The notes under the pieces are model-generated. The model was given only the letters and a program-made list of their open reading frames with translations, was not told the DNA's origin and made no database searches. Shown in pieces: positions 17,304 through 26,302 of a stretch of 64,000 nucleotides of DNA. Origin of the DNA: JBEKIK01 sp963838495 (GTDB taxonomy: Bacteria; Planctomycetota; Planctomycetia; Pirellulales; Thermoguttaceae); contig CAWIRC010000004.1 in NCBI GenBank assembly GCA_963838495.1, positions 248,001-312,000 of the forward strand, written 5' to 3'. The stretch's first letter is position 1; every line of letters starts with the position of its first letter. The position numbers were made by a program, and so were the translations under genes.

Positions 17304-18134
17304 ATGCCTTCCACGATCCGTTACCTGGTCTTCGATACCGAAAGCGTCGCCGACGCCGAATTGGTTGCCAAGCTGCGCTATGCCGGGCAGTCGCTTTCAC
17401 CGGCCGAGGCGGTGCGGCGCTATCGGGACGAACTGATGCAAAAATACGAGAGCGATTTCATCCCCTACAGCTTCCAGTTGCCGATTTCGGTGGCCGTGGG
17501 CAAGGTCTCGGCCGATTTCCGCCTGGAAGACGTGGTCGTGCTGGACGAACCGCAGTTCCGCCCGCACGTTATTACGGAAAATTTTTGGCGGGGCTGGGAA
17601 AAGTATCGCCGTCCCACGCTGGTCAGTTTCAACGGCCGCGGTTTCGACCTGCCGCTCTTGGAACTGGCCGCCTTCCGTTACGGCATAAGCGTGCCGGGCT
17701 GGTTTCAAAGCACGGGCAAGTCCTTCGACCAACCGCGGAGCCGCTATAATATCGCCGCACATATCGATTTGTGCGAATTGCTTACCAATTTCGGCTCCAC
17801 GTGGATGACCGGCGGGCTGAACCTGGCCGCCAATTTGCTGGGCAAGCCCGGCAAAATGGACGTCCAGGGCGACATGGTCCAAGATATGTTCGACGCCGGC
17901 CGCCTGGCCGAGATCAACGACTATTGCCGCTGCGACGTGCTGGACACTTATTTCGTTTTCCTCCGCACCCGCGTCCTACTGGGTCAACTGGAACTTGCCG
18001 CCGAACAGCAGATAATCGCCCAAACCAAGGCCTGGCTGGAATCCAAGGCCGGCGACGTGCCCGCTTTCCGCTTGTATCTCGACCACTGGGGCGACTGGTC
18101 CAACCCTTGGGGAACCCAGGCAGGGGAAAAATAA
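17304..18134 (+). CDS. Predicted 3'-5' exonuclease related to the DNA polymerase B exonuclease domain
   Basis: 276 residues with all DEDD-type motifs: ExoI 'YLVFDTESVAD' (DxE, residue ~10), ExoII 'LVSFNGRGFDLPLLE' (NGxxFD, ~115) and ExoIII 'INDYCRCDVLDTYFVFLR' (YxxxD, ~210). This is the DNA_pol_B_exo2 family, a stand-alone domain. It probably removes nucleotides from DNA 3' ends in repair; the exact role is not established. No Shine-Dalgarno site is visible, and the preceding 240 bp is AT-rich intergenic DNA with short repeats. Confidence 0.85.
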   Translation: MPSTIRYLVFDTESVADAELVAKLRYAGQSLSPAEAVRRYRDELMQKYESDFIPYSFQLPISVAVGKVSADFRLEDVVVLDEPQFRPHVITENFWRGWEKYRRPTLVSFNGRGFDLPLLELAAFRYGISVPGWFQSTGKSFDQPRSRYNIAAHIDLCELLTNFGSTWMTGGLNLAANLLGKPGKMDVQGDMVQDMFDAGRLAEINDYCRCDVLDTYFVFLRTRVLLGQLELAAEQQIIAQTKAWLESKAGDVPAFRLYLDHWGDWSNPWGTQAGEK

Positions 18135-18209
18135 TTCTTGCGGAACGCCAACCGACGCGACGGCACACGGAGTATGCCTGCTACATCGCTCTGCCGCGAT
18201 AAATGTCTT

Positions 18210-19013
18210 TCATTCGCACACCGCGATCCAGCCGTTGGCGCGGAAACGGCCGAAAAACCAGGGGTGCCTAAGCGGGCGCTGGCGGTCGGCGTCTAGCGGG
18301 ATCCATTCGCGGAATTTAAAGCCGGCGAGCTTTAGGGCCTTGCGCAATTCGCCTTGTGTGAAGGTGTGCAGGAACATCTGGGCGATGCCGTGGAAGTGGA
18401 AGAATTTGTCGCCCCATTGCATATCGCCGTGGCGGAGTTTTTCGCACGCATGCTGAACAAGCCAGCGCCGGCCCAGGGGATCGAAAAGGTTGTACAAGAA
18501 ATTGTGCACGTGGATGACAAACAGCCCGCCGGGTTTTAATATGCGCCGCGCGTGATCTAACACCCGTTGGCGATATTCCCGGCCGCGAATCATTCCCAGT
18601 GTGCTGAAGAGGCAAATCACGTAGTCGGCCGATAGGTCGGCCAGGCAATCCAGTTCCACCAAGTTCGCCTGGATGCCCTGGATATCCAGTTTTTCCAGGC
18701 TTGCTTTTTGGGTCACGATGCGGAGCATGTGCGGCGACAGATCGACGGCAACGCCGCGGAATCCCCGCCTGGCCAGTCCGATTAGCGCCCTGCCGGTGCC
18801 GGCGCCAAGATCGACAACCAATCCCGGCCGACGAAAATGCCGTGCCAATACCTGCTCGTCGAACTCGAAAAGCCGGTTCAGGGCGAAATATTCGTCGTAT
18901 TCCCGGGCAATATGATCGGACCGGGTGTATTCCCACACGCCGCGGGGTACGCCGCGTGGGAGTTGCCACTGGGGTGGAGAAGATTGGTTTGACAAGTGAA
19001 CCGCTCGCCGCAC
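18210..19013 (-). CDS. Class I SAM-dependent methyltransferase
   Basis: 267 residues. The Rossmann methyltransferase core starts at about residue 68 with motif I 'VVDLGAGTGRALIGLA', acidic motif II 'GVAVDLSPHMLRI', motif 'DYVICLFSTLGMI' and post-motif 'ARRILKPGGLFVIHVHN'. The C-terminal 80 residues form the substrate-binding cap. The substrate cannot be inferred. It converges with the exonuclease gene. The start is uncertain: no clear ribosome-binding site precedes the ATG at 19013, and about 25 N-terminal residues look unstructured. Confidence 0.8.
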   Translation of the reverse strand: MRRAVHLSNQSSPPQWQLPRGVPRGVWEYTRSDHIAREYDEYFALNRLFEFDEQVLARHFRRPGLVVDLGAGTGRALIGLARRGFRGVAVDLSPHMLRIVTQKASLEKLDIQGIQANLVELDCLADLSADYVICLFSTLGMIRGREYRQRVLDHARRILKPGGLFVIHVHNFLYNLFDPLGRRWLVQHACEKLRHGDMQWGDKFFHFHGIAQMFLHTFTQGELRKALKLAGFKFREWIPLDADRQRPLRHPWFFGRFRANGWIAVCE

Positions 19014-19107
19014 GAGTTGTCGGGTTAATAGTGATCTAGTATAATCCCCAATTCTTTACATGCCTACCGTATCGGATAATGTCCGGATAGAAAATTGACT
19101 TCATTGT

Positions 19108-19138
19108 GTTGGGGCGGCAGTTAAACTGCCGCCCCAAC
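19108..19138. repeat. Palindromic repeat, GTTGGGGCGGCAGTT arms
   Basis: 15-bp perfect inverted arms with a single spacer base. Related palindromes lie at 19155-19185 and 20314-20340, with a half copy near 21694. They flank the GAPDH gene on both sides. Confidence 0.75.
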
Positions 19139-19154
19139 GAGGAATATATGTTGT

Positions 19155-19185
19155 GTTGGACCAGTAGTTCAACTGCTGGTCCAAC
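19155..19185. repeat. Palindromic repeat, GTTGGACCAG arms
   Basis: Inverted arms GTTGGACCAG(T/C)AGTT, with the same AGTT-AACT core as the neighbouring GGGGCGGCAGTT palindrome but different outer arms: a second member of the same kind of element, 60 bp before the GAPDH start. Confidence 0.7.
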
Positions 19186-19243
19186 GTGGAAAATAATGCC
19201 CCCGACATAGGGGGAGGACCTTTTTTAGACAAGGAGACGAGTT

Positions 19244-20260
19244 GTGGCAATTCGCGTTGGTATTAACGGCTTCGGCCGGATTGGACGCCTGGTCTTTCGG
19301 ATCATGGCACAAAGAAAGAACTTTGAAGTAGTCGGTATAAATGACATTACCGACAATAAAACCCTGGCTACTCTTCTGAAATACGACAGCACCCATCGCC
19401 AGTTCGCAGGCAAGGTGGAATACGACGACCAGAATTTGATCGTGGACGGCAAGAAAATCAAGGCCATGGCCATCAAGGACCCGGCCACGCTGCCGTGGAA
19501 GGAACTGGGCGCGGAGATCGTGCTGGAAAGCACCGGAATATTTACCTCGCGGGGCGGCGGCGGAAAGGCCGGCTATGCCAGCCACATCGACGCCGGGGCC
19601 AAGAAAGTGGTACTAAGCGCACCGGCCAAGGACGAGCCCGACCTGACCTGCGTGCTGGGCGTAAACGACGATCAGCTCAAGCCCGAGCACAAGTTCATCT
19701 CCAACGCCAGTTGCACCACTAACTGCTTGGCGCCCGTAGCCAAGGTGTTGCAAGAGAAATTCGGGATAGTCAGGGGCCTGATGACAACCGTGCACGCCTT
19801 TACCAACGACCAACGGGTGCTGGACATGCCGCACAAAGACCCGTATCGGGCCCGGGCGGCGAGTTTAAACATCATTCCCACCTCGACCGGCGCGGCCAAG
19901 GCCGTAGGGATAGTCATTCCGGCATTAAAAGGCAAGATGACCGGCATCTCCCTCCGCGTCCCGGTTTGCACCGGAAGTTGCGTGGACCTGACCTGCGAAA
20001 TGGCCAAGCCTGTGACAAAGGACGCAGTCAACGCCGCCATGAAAGAAGCCGCCGCCGGGCCGCTAAAAGGCATTCTCAAATACTCGACCGATCCGCTGGT
20101 CTCCAGCGACGTCATCGGCGAAACGGCCAGTTCGGTATTTGTCGGCGATTGGACCACTGTGATGGGCGACACCATGCTAAAAGTGCTGTCCTGGTACGAC
20201 AACGAATGGGGCTACTCCTGCCGCAGCGTCGATTTGATGGAGAAGATCGCGAATATGTAA
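19244..20260 (+). CDS. gap: Glyceraldehyde-3-phosphate dehydrogenase, type I
   Basis: 338 residues from a GTG start with AAGGAGA nine bases upstream. NAD-binding 'VGINGFGRIGRLVFR' at the N-terminus, catalytic 'SNASCTTNCLAP' with the nucleophile Cys near residue 156, 'TVHAFTNDQRVLDMPH', 'RVPVCTGSCVDL' and the C-terminal 'WYDNEWGYSCR' are all present. Oxidative phosphorylation of glyceraldehyde 3-phosphate in glycolysis/gluconeogenesis; a cytoplasmic tetramer in the family. Normal length. It stands alone, with no pgk or tpi beside it, bracketed by palindromic repeats. Confidence 0.97.
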   Translation: MAIRVGINGFGRIGRLVFRIMAQRKNFEVVGINDITDNKTLATLLKYDSTHRQFAGKVEYDDQNLIVDGKKIKAMAIKDPATLPWKELGAEIVLESTGIFTSRGGGGKAGYASHIDAGAKKVVLSAPAKDEPDLTCVLGVNDDQLKPEHKFISNASCTTNCLAPVAKVLQEKFGIVRGLMTTVHAFTNDQRVLDMPHKDPYRARAASLNIIPTSTGAAKAVGIVIPALKGKMTGISLRVPVCTGSCVDLTCEMAKPVTKDAVNAAMKEAAAGPLKGILKYSTDPLVSSDVIGETASSVFVGDWTTVMGDTMLKVLSWYDNEWGYSCRSVDLMEKIANM

Positions 20261-20313
20261 AAAAAGAGGGGCTAGAGATTAGGGGCTAGGGGCTAGAGAT
20301 TAAAAAACATCGC

Positions 20314-20340
20314 AGGGGCGGCAGTTGAACTGCCGCCCCT
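20314..20340. repeat. Palindromic repeat AGGGGCGGCAGTT, possible gap terminator
   Basis: 13-bp inverted arms around one base, followed by 'tcttgttttatattgttt'. It may end gap transcription. The same right arm and T-rich tail recur near 21694-21728 in the leader of the permease gene, so the element is a dispersed repeat. Confidence 0.65.
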
Positions 20341-20413
20341 TCTTGTTTTATATTGTTTATCTGTGTCCGACACCCTTCGAAGTGGCTTTGATGAAAAGTG
20401 ATTATTCCTTTAA

Positions 20414-20500
20414 TCACGAAATGCCGAAAGATCGAAATCACGAAAAGAAATTGATAGAATGTATTTCGTGCTTTCGCCATTTCGATTTTTCGTGGTGAAA
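20414..20500. repeat. Imperfect inverted repeat of CACGAAA units upstream of DUF1559 gene 1
   Basis: Left arm 'cacgaaatgccgaaagatcg' continuing to 'aatcacgaaaag'; right arm 'atttcgtgctttcgcc' continuing to 'tttttcgtgg'. Its counterpart is upstream of DUF1559 gene 2 (23187-23270). Both are followed by 'tccgatgaattga' shortly before the gene start. Confidence 0.65.
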
Positions 20501-20567
20501 AACGTTGGATCGTTTTAATTTTTTGTGCTTCTTTTACACAATCCGATGAATTGAGGGGGTTTTCCTT

Positions 20568-21635
20568 ATGCAATTCCACTTATCAACGTTGTTCCTGATC
20601 TTTTTCACGGTTGCAATTCCACTGGCCCTCCTTGCGCCTAGGGGCTGGGGGATGGCCATCTGGTTGGATGTGGTGATACTTGCCATCGCACTTTGCCTTC
20701 ATGGCATTGGGAATCCATCAACCCGACATGCATGTGTGTTCTTTCTCGTATTATTCGGAATCATATGCCCTGGATTAATCTTGCCTATCCTGGAATCGCA
20801 GGGTGTTCCCACGCGTGCCATATGCATCAATAATCTCAAGCAAATAGGTCTTGCATTGCATGACTATCACGACAAATATGGACACTTTCCCGACGCAAGT
20901 ACGCATGATGATAATGGTAAACCATTATTAAGTTGGCGGGTTGAGATTTTACCGACGTTGGAGTACGGCGCCCTTTATGATATGGTAAAAAAAGATGAAC
21001 CTTGGAACAGCCCGCACAATGCCAAGGTATTAAACCAGAGGTTGCCCGAGCTTACCTGCCCAGTTGATAATAATGAAAATGATTTATCCACGAGTTACAT
21101 AGCCATCATTGGTCCTGGCACGGCATGGCATGAAGATGGGCCGGTGAGTTTATCCGATTTGCCCGACAGTGGCTCCCATACCGTCATGGTCGTCGAATCT
21201 GTTGACTCCGGCGTGCATTGGGCAGAACCACGAGATCTGACAGTCGAACAAGCCCTGGAAGGAATGAAAACTGGAAAAGGCCTTCATGTATCGTCGAACC
21301 ACTCCTCAGTAATTAACATTTTGTTTGCGGACGGCAGCGTTCGCTCGGTACCGAAAAAATTCCTTATCTCGACATGGGAAAAAATCCTTGCGGGAAAAGT
21401 AAAAGACTTCGACAGCATCGAGGAAGATGCCGATACCTCGCCGTCTCAGTTGGCGCATCTTGAGTCTGAGGATCAACCGGGCAATAGTTTCCCGACTGAC
21501 GTGAAAAAATGTCTCGCTCTTCTAATTTTTGCCCTATGGATGCTCTCGATTGCCTTGCTTTTCCGTCGGGCGATAAAAAGTCGGCGGCGGCCGGAAGCGG
21601 CGGCCCAGGCCCCCGGAGTAATCACCGGGGGCTAA
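20568..21635 (+). CDS. DUF1559 family protein with H-x9-DG domain (copy 1)
   Basis: 355 residues. Instead of a prepilin N-terminus it starts 'MQFHLSTLFLIFFTV', followed by two or three hydrophobic segments to residue ~75. The DUF1559 core follows: 'CINNLKQIGLALHDYHDKYGHFPD', 'SWRVEILPTLEYGALYDMV', 'SYIAIIGPGTAW', 'SHTVMVVES' and the H-x9-DG signature 'HSSVINILFADGSV'. A last membrane helix lies near 315-335. These envelope-associated proteins are expanded in planctomycetes and of unknown function. The final residues (PGVITGG) and the stop codon are encoded by a dispersed palindromic repeat inserted at the gene's 3' end. A paralogue lies 2.8 kb downstream. Confidence 0.85.
   Translation: MQFHLSTLFLIFFTVAIPLALLAPRGWGMAIWLDVVILAIALCLHGIGNPSTRHACVFFLVLFGIICPGLILPILESQGVPTRAICINNLKQIGLALHDYHDKYGHFPDASTHDDNGKPLLSWRVEILPTLEYGALYDMVKKDEPWNSPHNAKVLNQRLPELTCPVDNNENDLSTSYIAIIGPGTAWHEDGPVSLSDLPDSGSHTVMVVESVDSGVHWAEPRDLTVEQALEGMKTGKGLHVSSNHSSVINILFADGSVRSVPKKFLISTWEKILAGKVKDFDSIEEDADTSPSQLAHLESEDQPGNSFPTDVKKCLALLIFALWMLSIALLFRRAIKSRRRPEAAAQAPGVITGG
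21609..21635. repeat. Dispersed palindrome, GCCCCCGG arms, copy 2, inside DUF1559 3' end
   Basis: 'ggcccccggagtaatcacc' followed by 'gggggctaaat' matches the elements at 7938 and 30932, including the CTAAAT after the right arm. The TAA stop of the DUF1559 gene is that repeat sequence. Confidence 0.75.
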
Positions 21636-21731
21636 ATAGGAATGGCAGGGTACGTGCTCTACACATATCCTATGGCTGAACCTTCATCATTGCAGTTGTA
21701 CTGCCGCCCCTGTTTGTTTTATATTGGCTGC

Positions 21732-23158
21732 ATGGAGGAGCAGCATAAACTTCGGCGGTATTTGGGACTTTTCGACGCCACAACCATCGTGGCCGGCTCG
21801 ATGATCGGCTCGGCCATATTCTTTGGCCTTTCGATCATGGCCGACTACGTGATGACGCCCGGGATCCTCATCGGACTGTGGATCATAGGCGGGGTGTTCA
21901 CCGTGCTGGGGGCCATCGCCTGCTCGGAACTGGCGGCCATGTTTCCGCATTCCGGCGGGCAGTACGTTTATCTCCGCGAGGCCTTCGGCGATTTCTGGGC
22001 CTTCCTCTTCGGCTGGGGGCAATTCCTCGTCATCCAGACCGGCACCATCGCGGCCGTGGGCATCGCATTTGCCAAATATCTGGGCTCGTTCATACCGCAA
22101 CTCGGCGAGGCTAACGTGCTGGCGGTCGTGTCCATCGGAAAACTATTGCCCCTGGCCTGGCAGGCCCATTTGCCATCGTTTTTGCTCGCGATTCATCTCA
22201 ATTCGGCCCAGTTGGTGGCTTGCGCGGTAATCGCCTTTTTGACCGGTATAAACGTGTGGGGCGTGCGCCAGGGGGCATTTGTGCAAAACCTGTTCACGGT
22301 GCTGAAGGTGGCTGCGCTTTTGGCCCTGATCGCGGCCGGACTGAGCCACATCCGCGACACCTCGCACTTTTTCCCGTTGATCAGTCCGATTAAGGGACAA
22401 GAGGCCTTGCAGATGGGCCTGCTGGCGGCGATGGCCGTGGCGTTCTCGAAGGCCCTGTTCGCCTACGACGCCTGGTATACCGTGGCCTTCGTGGCCGAGG
22501 AGGTGCGAGACACCGATCGCACGCTGCCGCGGTCGATGCTGCTGGGAACCATTCTGGTGATGTTTTTATACGTGCTTACGAATCTGGCTTACCTGGCGGT
22601 GCTGCCGATCGAGCAGATTGCCGGCATCAAGGAAAACCGCGTGGCCCAGCAGGTGGCCGAGGTGCTTTTCGGCAACGTCGGCTGGACGCTGGTGATCGTC
22701 GCCATTCTCATATCCACGTTCGGCTGCATTAACGGCATGATCCTTGGCGGGGCAAGGGTCTCCTACGCCATGGCCCGCGAAGGGCTGTTCTTTCGCCGGT
22801 GCGCGGACCTGCATCCGAAAACCAGAACGCCCGGCACGGCGCTTCTTTACCAGGGCATCTGGTCGATGCTTCTGACGCTCACCGGCTCCTATTCCGACCT
22901 GCTCACCTACACCATGTTCATGGCGGTGCTTTTCGGGCGCTGACGATAGCCGCGGTGTACAAGCTGCGCATCAGCCGGCCGGACCTCACGCGCCCATATC
23001 GCTGCTGGGGCTATCCGGTAACTCCGGCCGTGTACCTGGCGATCTCGCTGGCGTTTTTGATATACGTTGCCCAAGGCGCCCCGTGGTCAACGGTAACTGG
23101 AATAGCGCTGATGCTCTCCGGCATCCCGTTCTACATATATTGGAAAACGCGAAGATAG
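21732..23158 (+). CDS. APC-superfamily amino acid permease, one frameshift
   Basis: About 475 residues, 12 predicted membrane helices. It opens 'LRRYLGLFDATTIVAGSMIGSAIFFG', the substrate-binding unwound helix 1 of APC/LAT-type carriers; 'SGGQYVYLREAFG' (helix 3 start) and 'SKALFAYDAWYTVAFVAEEV' (helix 6) also fit. Amino acid uptake or exchange across the inner membrane. The start at 21732 is chosen because homology begins there; the frame extends upstream to 21642 through repeat sequence. At about 22936 one base is missing (TTCGGGCGCTG for an expected TTCGGGGCGCTG), so the first frame stops at 22943 and the last ~70 residues ('LTIAAVYKLRISRPDLTRPYR') continue one frame back to 23158. Confidence 0.8.
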
Positions 23159-23186
23159 GTGATTTAATGGCAATTTATAACCGCGA

Positions 23187-23270
23187 AAGGACGAAAGATC
23201 GAAAACACGAAAAGCAAAACGGAAGGACATATTTCGTACTTTCGCAAGTTCGACCTTTCGTGATGAAAAT
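23187..23270. repeat. Imperfect inverted repeat of CGAAA units upstream of DUF1559 gene 2
   Basis: Left arm 'cgaaaggacgaaagatcg' and right arm 'tttcgtactttcgcaagttc', matching the element upstream of DUF1559 gene 1 in position and sequence type. Confidence 0.6.
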
Positions 23271-23328
23271 AGAAAGTGACATTTTGTATAGATTTGCCGC
23301 AGTCCGATGAATTGAAAAGTATTTTCAG

Positions 23329-24353
23329 ATGCAATTTCAATTATCAACACTGTTTTTGGTGATTTTCATGGTGGCGGCCTCGCTGGCACTTTTTGGGCCG
23401 GTGGGAATATATGCTGTCCTGGTTCTATCATTTGCATCTTTGTGCCTTAATCGCTCTAAAAAATTGCAGGACGGGATCGTATGGGCTATTCTCATCATGT
23501 TTATCGGAGTAATAACCCCGGTGTTGCTCTCATCTATGGGTTCTGCCCGTGAGGCGGCGCGCCGGCGCAATGTTTAGGCCATTTAAAGCAAATAGGACTT
23601 GCACTGTGGACTTATCACGAAAGAAACGGCTGTTTTCCATGGGCAAATGTCTGTGACAAGGATGGCAAGCCTTTATTCAGTTGGCGCGTGGAGGTCTTGC
23701 CAATGATGGAATATGACAACATTTATAAACGGCTAAAGAAAGATGAACTTTGGAACAGCCCTTATAACCTGAAATTGTTGGATCAGTTTCCGCGTTCGAT
23801 TTATATTTGTCCGAGCGTTCCCCGTTTTGAATCGGACCCAACCACGAATTATATGGCCGTGATCGGCCCGGGCACGGCCTGGCGGAAAGACGGACCGGTC
23901 AAGCGGTCGGATTTGCCCGACCGCGGATCACACACTGTCATGGCAGTGGAAGTAGTAGACTCGGGCGTGCATTGGGCTGAACCGCGAGATTTGACCGTGG
24001 AGGAAGCGCTGGAAGGATTAAAAACCGGCAAAGGATTGAGAATTTCGACGGCCCATCCTGGCGTTATCAATGTATTGTTTGCCGATGGGTCGGTTCGATG
24101 TTTGCCTGCAAAAATGCCTTATTCTACATGGGAAAAACTCCTTGCCGGCGAAGTGAGGGATTTTGAAAATCTCGGTCAATTTGATGAATCCGCTCCGGAC
24201 ATGGTTGATGTAACTGTTTTGCAGCCGGAGCCGGGGAAATGGAAATTTATTCTCAGCGCGGTTGTGTGGCTGTTCTCGGTAGCATTGTTATTTCGCCGGG
24301 CGATAAAGAGCCGGCAAAAACCGGCGGCGGTGGAAATGGTCTCAGCCGGCTGA
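23329..24353 (+). CDS. DUF1559 family protein (copy 2), one frameshift
   Basis: Paralogue of the DUF1559 gene at 20568: same opening 'MQFQLSTLFLVIF', then 'MGSAREAARRRQCLGHLKQIGLAL' once one base is restored near 23568 (CGGCGCAATG for CGGCGCCAATG). The first frame stops at 23577, and the second carries 'SWRVEVLPMMEYDNIYKRLK', 'YMAVIGPGTAW' and the H-x9-DG motif 'HPGVINVLFADGSV', ending with a membrane helix and a basic tail. Repaired length is about 341 residues. Its upstream region also resembles that of copy 1, so the duplication included the promoter region. The permease now separates the copies. Confidence 0.8.
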
Positions 24354-24360
24354 CGCTTTA

Positions 24361-24485
24361 AATTCTCCCCTCGCCCTTTGGGAGAGGGGCCTGAGGTGAG
24401 GGCTGGAAGTTAAAATCGTGAGAAAATAAGTAGGTTGCGACATGAACCTCCCTCACCCTAACCCTCTCCCAAAGGGAGAGGGGAC
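24361..24485. repeat. CTCTCCCAAAGGGAGAGG inverted-repeat cluster
   Basis: 'ccctttgggagaggggcc' near 24370 and 'ccctctcccaaagggagag' near 24463 are copies in opposite orientation, each a small hairpin, separated by about 70 bp. They lie in the gap after DUF1559 copy 2. The same kind of repeat is widespread in environmental genomes; no coding content. Confidence 0.65.
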
Positions 24486-24577
24486 TATTTTTCTCTATTT
24501 CAGACACACTCTCAGCCGGCTGACGCCGGCCGCTCGCCATCTCATCTAGATGCCGCCGGCTGCTCGCCAATCGGCAA

Positions 24578-24615
24578 ATAAAAAAACAGGACGACGGATG
24601 AATCGTCGTCCTGTT
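24578..24615 (-). terminator. Rho-independent terminator of the DUF1573 gene
   Basis: Stem AACAGGACGACG/CGTCGTCCTGTT with a 7-base loop, followed on the minus strand by seven or more T residues (A-run at 24578-24586). It lies 26 bp beyond the stop of the DUF1573 gene. Confidence 0.9.
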
Positions 24616-24641
24616 GAGAGAGTCGAATATGCAAAACGCGG

Positions 24642-25631
24642 CTATTGTTTGGCCACTACGGCATAGGCCGAGAGTTCGGGGGTGTATTTACCCTGGTCGG
24701 TCTCGATCCTGATGGTTTTTACGACCTTGCCCATTTCTGTGCCGGCCACGAAAGTAACAGGAATTACGTGCAGCGTTTTTGGGGTTTGTTCGGCTGAGGT
24801 GTCGAATTCGAAGGACTTTTCATCGCAGTTGATCGACTTGATTGTAAACGGTTTTTTGCTTTTTACGATCAACGGCTTGGTGACCTTCTGGCCCGGTTGC
24901 ACCACGCCCAAGAATAGTGCGGCGGGGCTGACGGTGATGCCGGCGTCCACGCGGCCCTCGACCAGGACGGGAATTTGGGTTCCCCGGTCGTCGTTTATAA
25001 CCAGCATCAAATAGTCGTTTATATAGCCCACGGGGGCCTTGGGATCGAGGTGCACTTTTAGCTCGTAGGCGGTTTGCCCGTTGCCCCGGCCGGTTTCGAC
25101 AGCTTGGGCCTTAATGAAGGGATTGTCGGATTTTACGCCCACGATGCGCCACTCGCTGCTGGAGCCGAAGTTGACGCTGACCTTTTGATCCACGGGCGTG
25201 CCTTGATCTACGTCGCCTAGTTGCACGCTGCCCGGCTTGATGTCAACGTCGCTGCGGATATAGCCTTTTACGTGCAATTGCACTTCGGCGTAAAAGGGCT
25301 TGTCGATGGTCACGGTGAGCGTGGCTCCCCGTTGTCCGGAGAACTTATCGGTATTGAAATGGGCGAGAATCGCGCCTTTATCATAGGTTTTGATGGTGGA
25401 ATTTATCACGCTGGGGGTGGTGCACCCGCAACTTGTCCGCACGCCGGTCACGTGCACGTCTTCCATGTACAGGTTTTCGAAGACAAACTCGTATTCGGCC
25501 CTGGCATTGCGGGCGCAGGTGCCGAAATCGTGCTCGGTATCCTTAAACATTTTCTTGGCCCAGTCCTGGCCGAGCAGGGGCGAGGCGGTCAATGCGATCA
25601 ACGTCAAAAGCAATCCTGTTTTACGATTCAT
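24642..25631 (-). CDS. Secreted DUF1573-domain protein
   Basis: 329 residues with AAGGA ahead of the ATG and a signal peptide (1-21, 'LLLTLIALTASPLLGQ'). Residues about 30-140 form a DUF1573 immunoglobulin-like domain: 'EHDFGTCARNARAEYEFVFEN' and 'TSCGCTTPSV', the CGC cysteine pair typical of the family. Two further beta-rich domains follow ('VDIKPGSVQLGDVDQGTPVDQ' and 'VSPAALFLGVVQPGQKV'), each restating the pattern. Probably periplasmic or surface-exposed; its activity is unknown. A strong terminator follows. Confidence 0.85.
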   Translation of the reverse strand: MNRKTGLLLTLIALTASPLLGQDWAKKMFKDTEHDFGTCARNARAEYEFVFENLYMEDVHVTGVRTSCGCTTPSVINSTIKTYDKGAILAHFNTDKFSGQRGATLTVTIDKPFYAEVQLHVKGYIRSDVDIKPGSVQLGDVDQGTPVDQKVSVNFGSSSEWRIVGVKSDNPFIKAQAVETGRGNGQTAYELKVHLDPKAPVGYINDYLMLVINDDRGTQIPVLVEGRVDAGITVSPAALFLGVVQPGQKVTKPLIVKSKKPFTIKSINCDEKSFEFDTSAEQTPKTLHVIPVTFVAGTEMGKVVKTIRIETDQGKYTPELSAYAVVAKQ

Positions 25632-26302
25632 GTGGGGGCATCCTTCGCTATGAATTTTGGGGAATTATTTAGTATGCAATGGTTTTAGAGTTGAATACCT
25701 AGAAAAAAATGACTAAAAATCAGCTATAAAGGAAATATACAATGCAATGACGTACTTTGGTATATTGATTTTTGCTTTTATCTTCAATTGGAGCGGGCTG
25801 CGGCCGTTCTCTGCGGAAATCTAGGTTTTTTTAACTAACGTGTCAACTTTGCCCCAAGTTTTTAATATTCAGGGGGGCGAACTCGACCAAGCCAGAGATT
25901 CGATCCGGAAGACAGCTTTAAAATAAACCGATTCCGCTCGGTTCTGCGTTCGAGTCTTTGGGATGGGAGTAATGGAACTGCCGGATTGCTCCTTAAAAAC
26001 AATTCCCGCCCCCCTTCACTGAACTATAGGCTTTCCCCACCCGATTAGTCCAGTCTAATTTTGTGGGGGAAAAAACTAGTAATAACTGGTGGTAGGCAAT
26101 GTAAAAATCGCACGTCCGGCGCGTCTTTTTCATCTGGTTGCGATATGATCCTTGTCAAAACGGCTGGAAATTGATTACTATGTGGGATTACGCGCTCTGG
26201 ACGGGATGGGCCGATTTATAGAACCAGCATGCCGTCTGCTCGACTCGGGGTTACATTTTCAGCGTTATTGCCGAATATTCGGCTGTTTCCTAAAGAATTG
26301 CC
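25632..26302. other. Divergent intergenic region before ffh; no supported gene
   Basis: 670 bp. It should hold the promoters of the DUF1573 gene (left) and ffh (right). A 93-codon frame at 26152-26433 overlaps ffh and looks random. I searched by eye for the SRP RNA core (GGUCAGG...AGCAGCC) and did not find it. No tRNA fold is seen. Confidence 0.4.

Noticed and set aside
25632..26302. SRP RNA gene beside ffh
   Set aside because: The conserved SRP RNA core sequence was looked for on both strands and not found.
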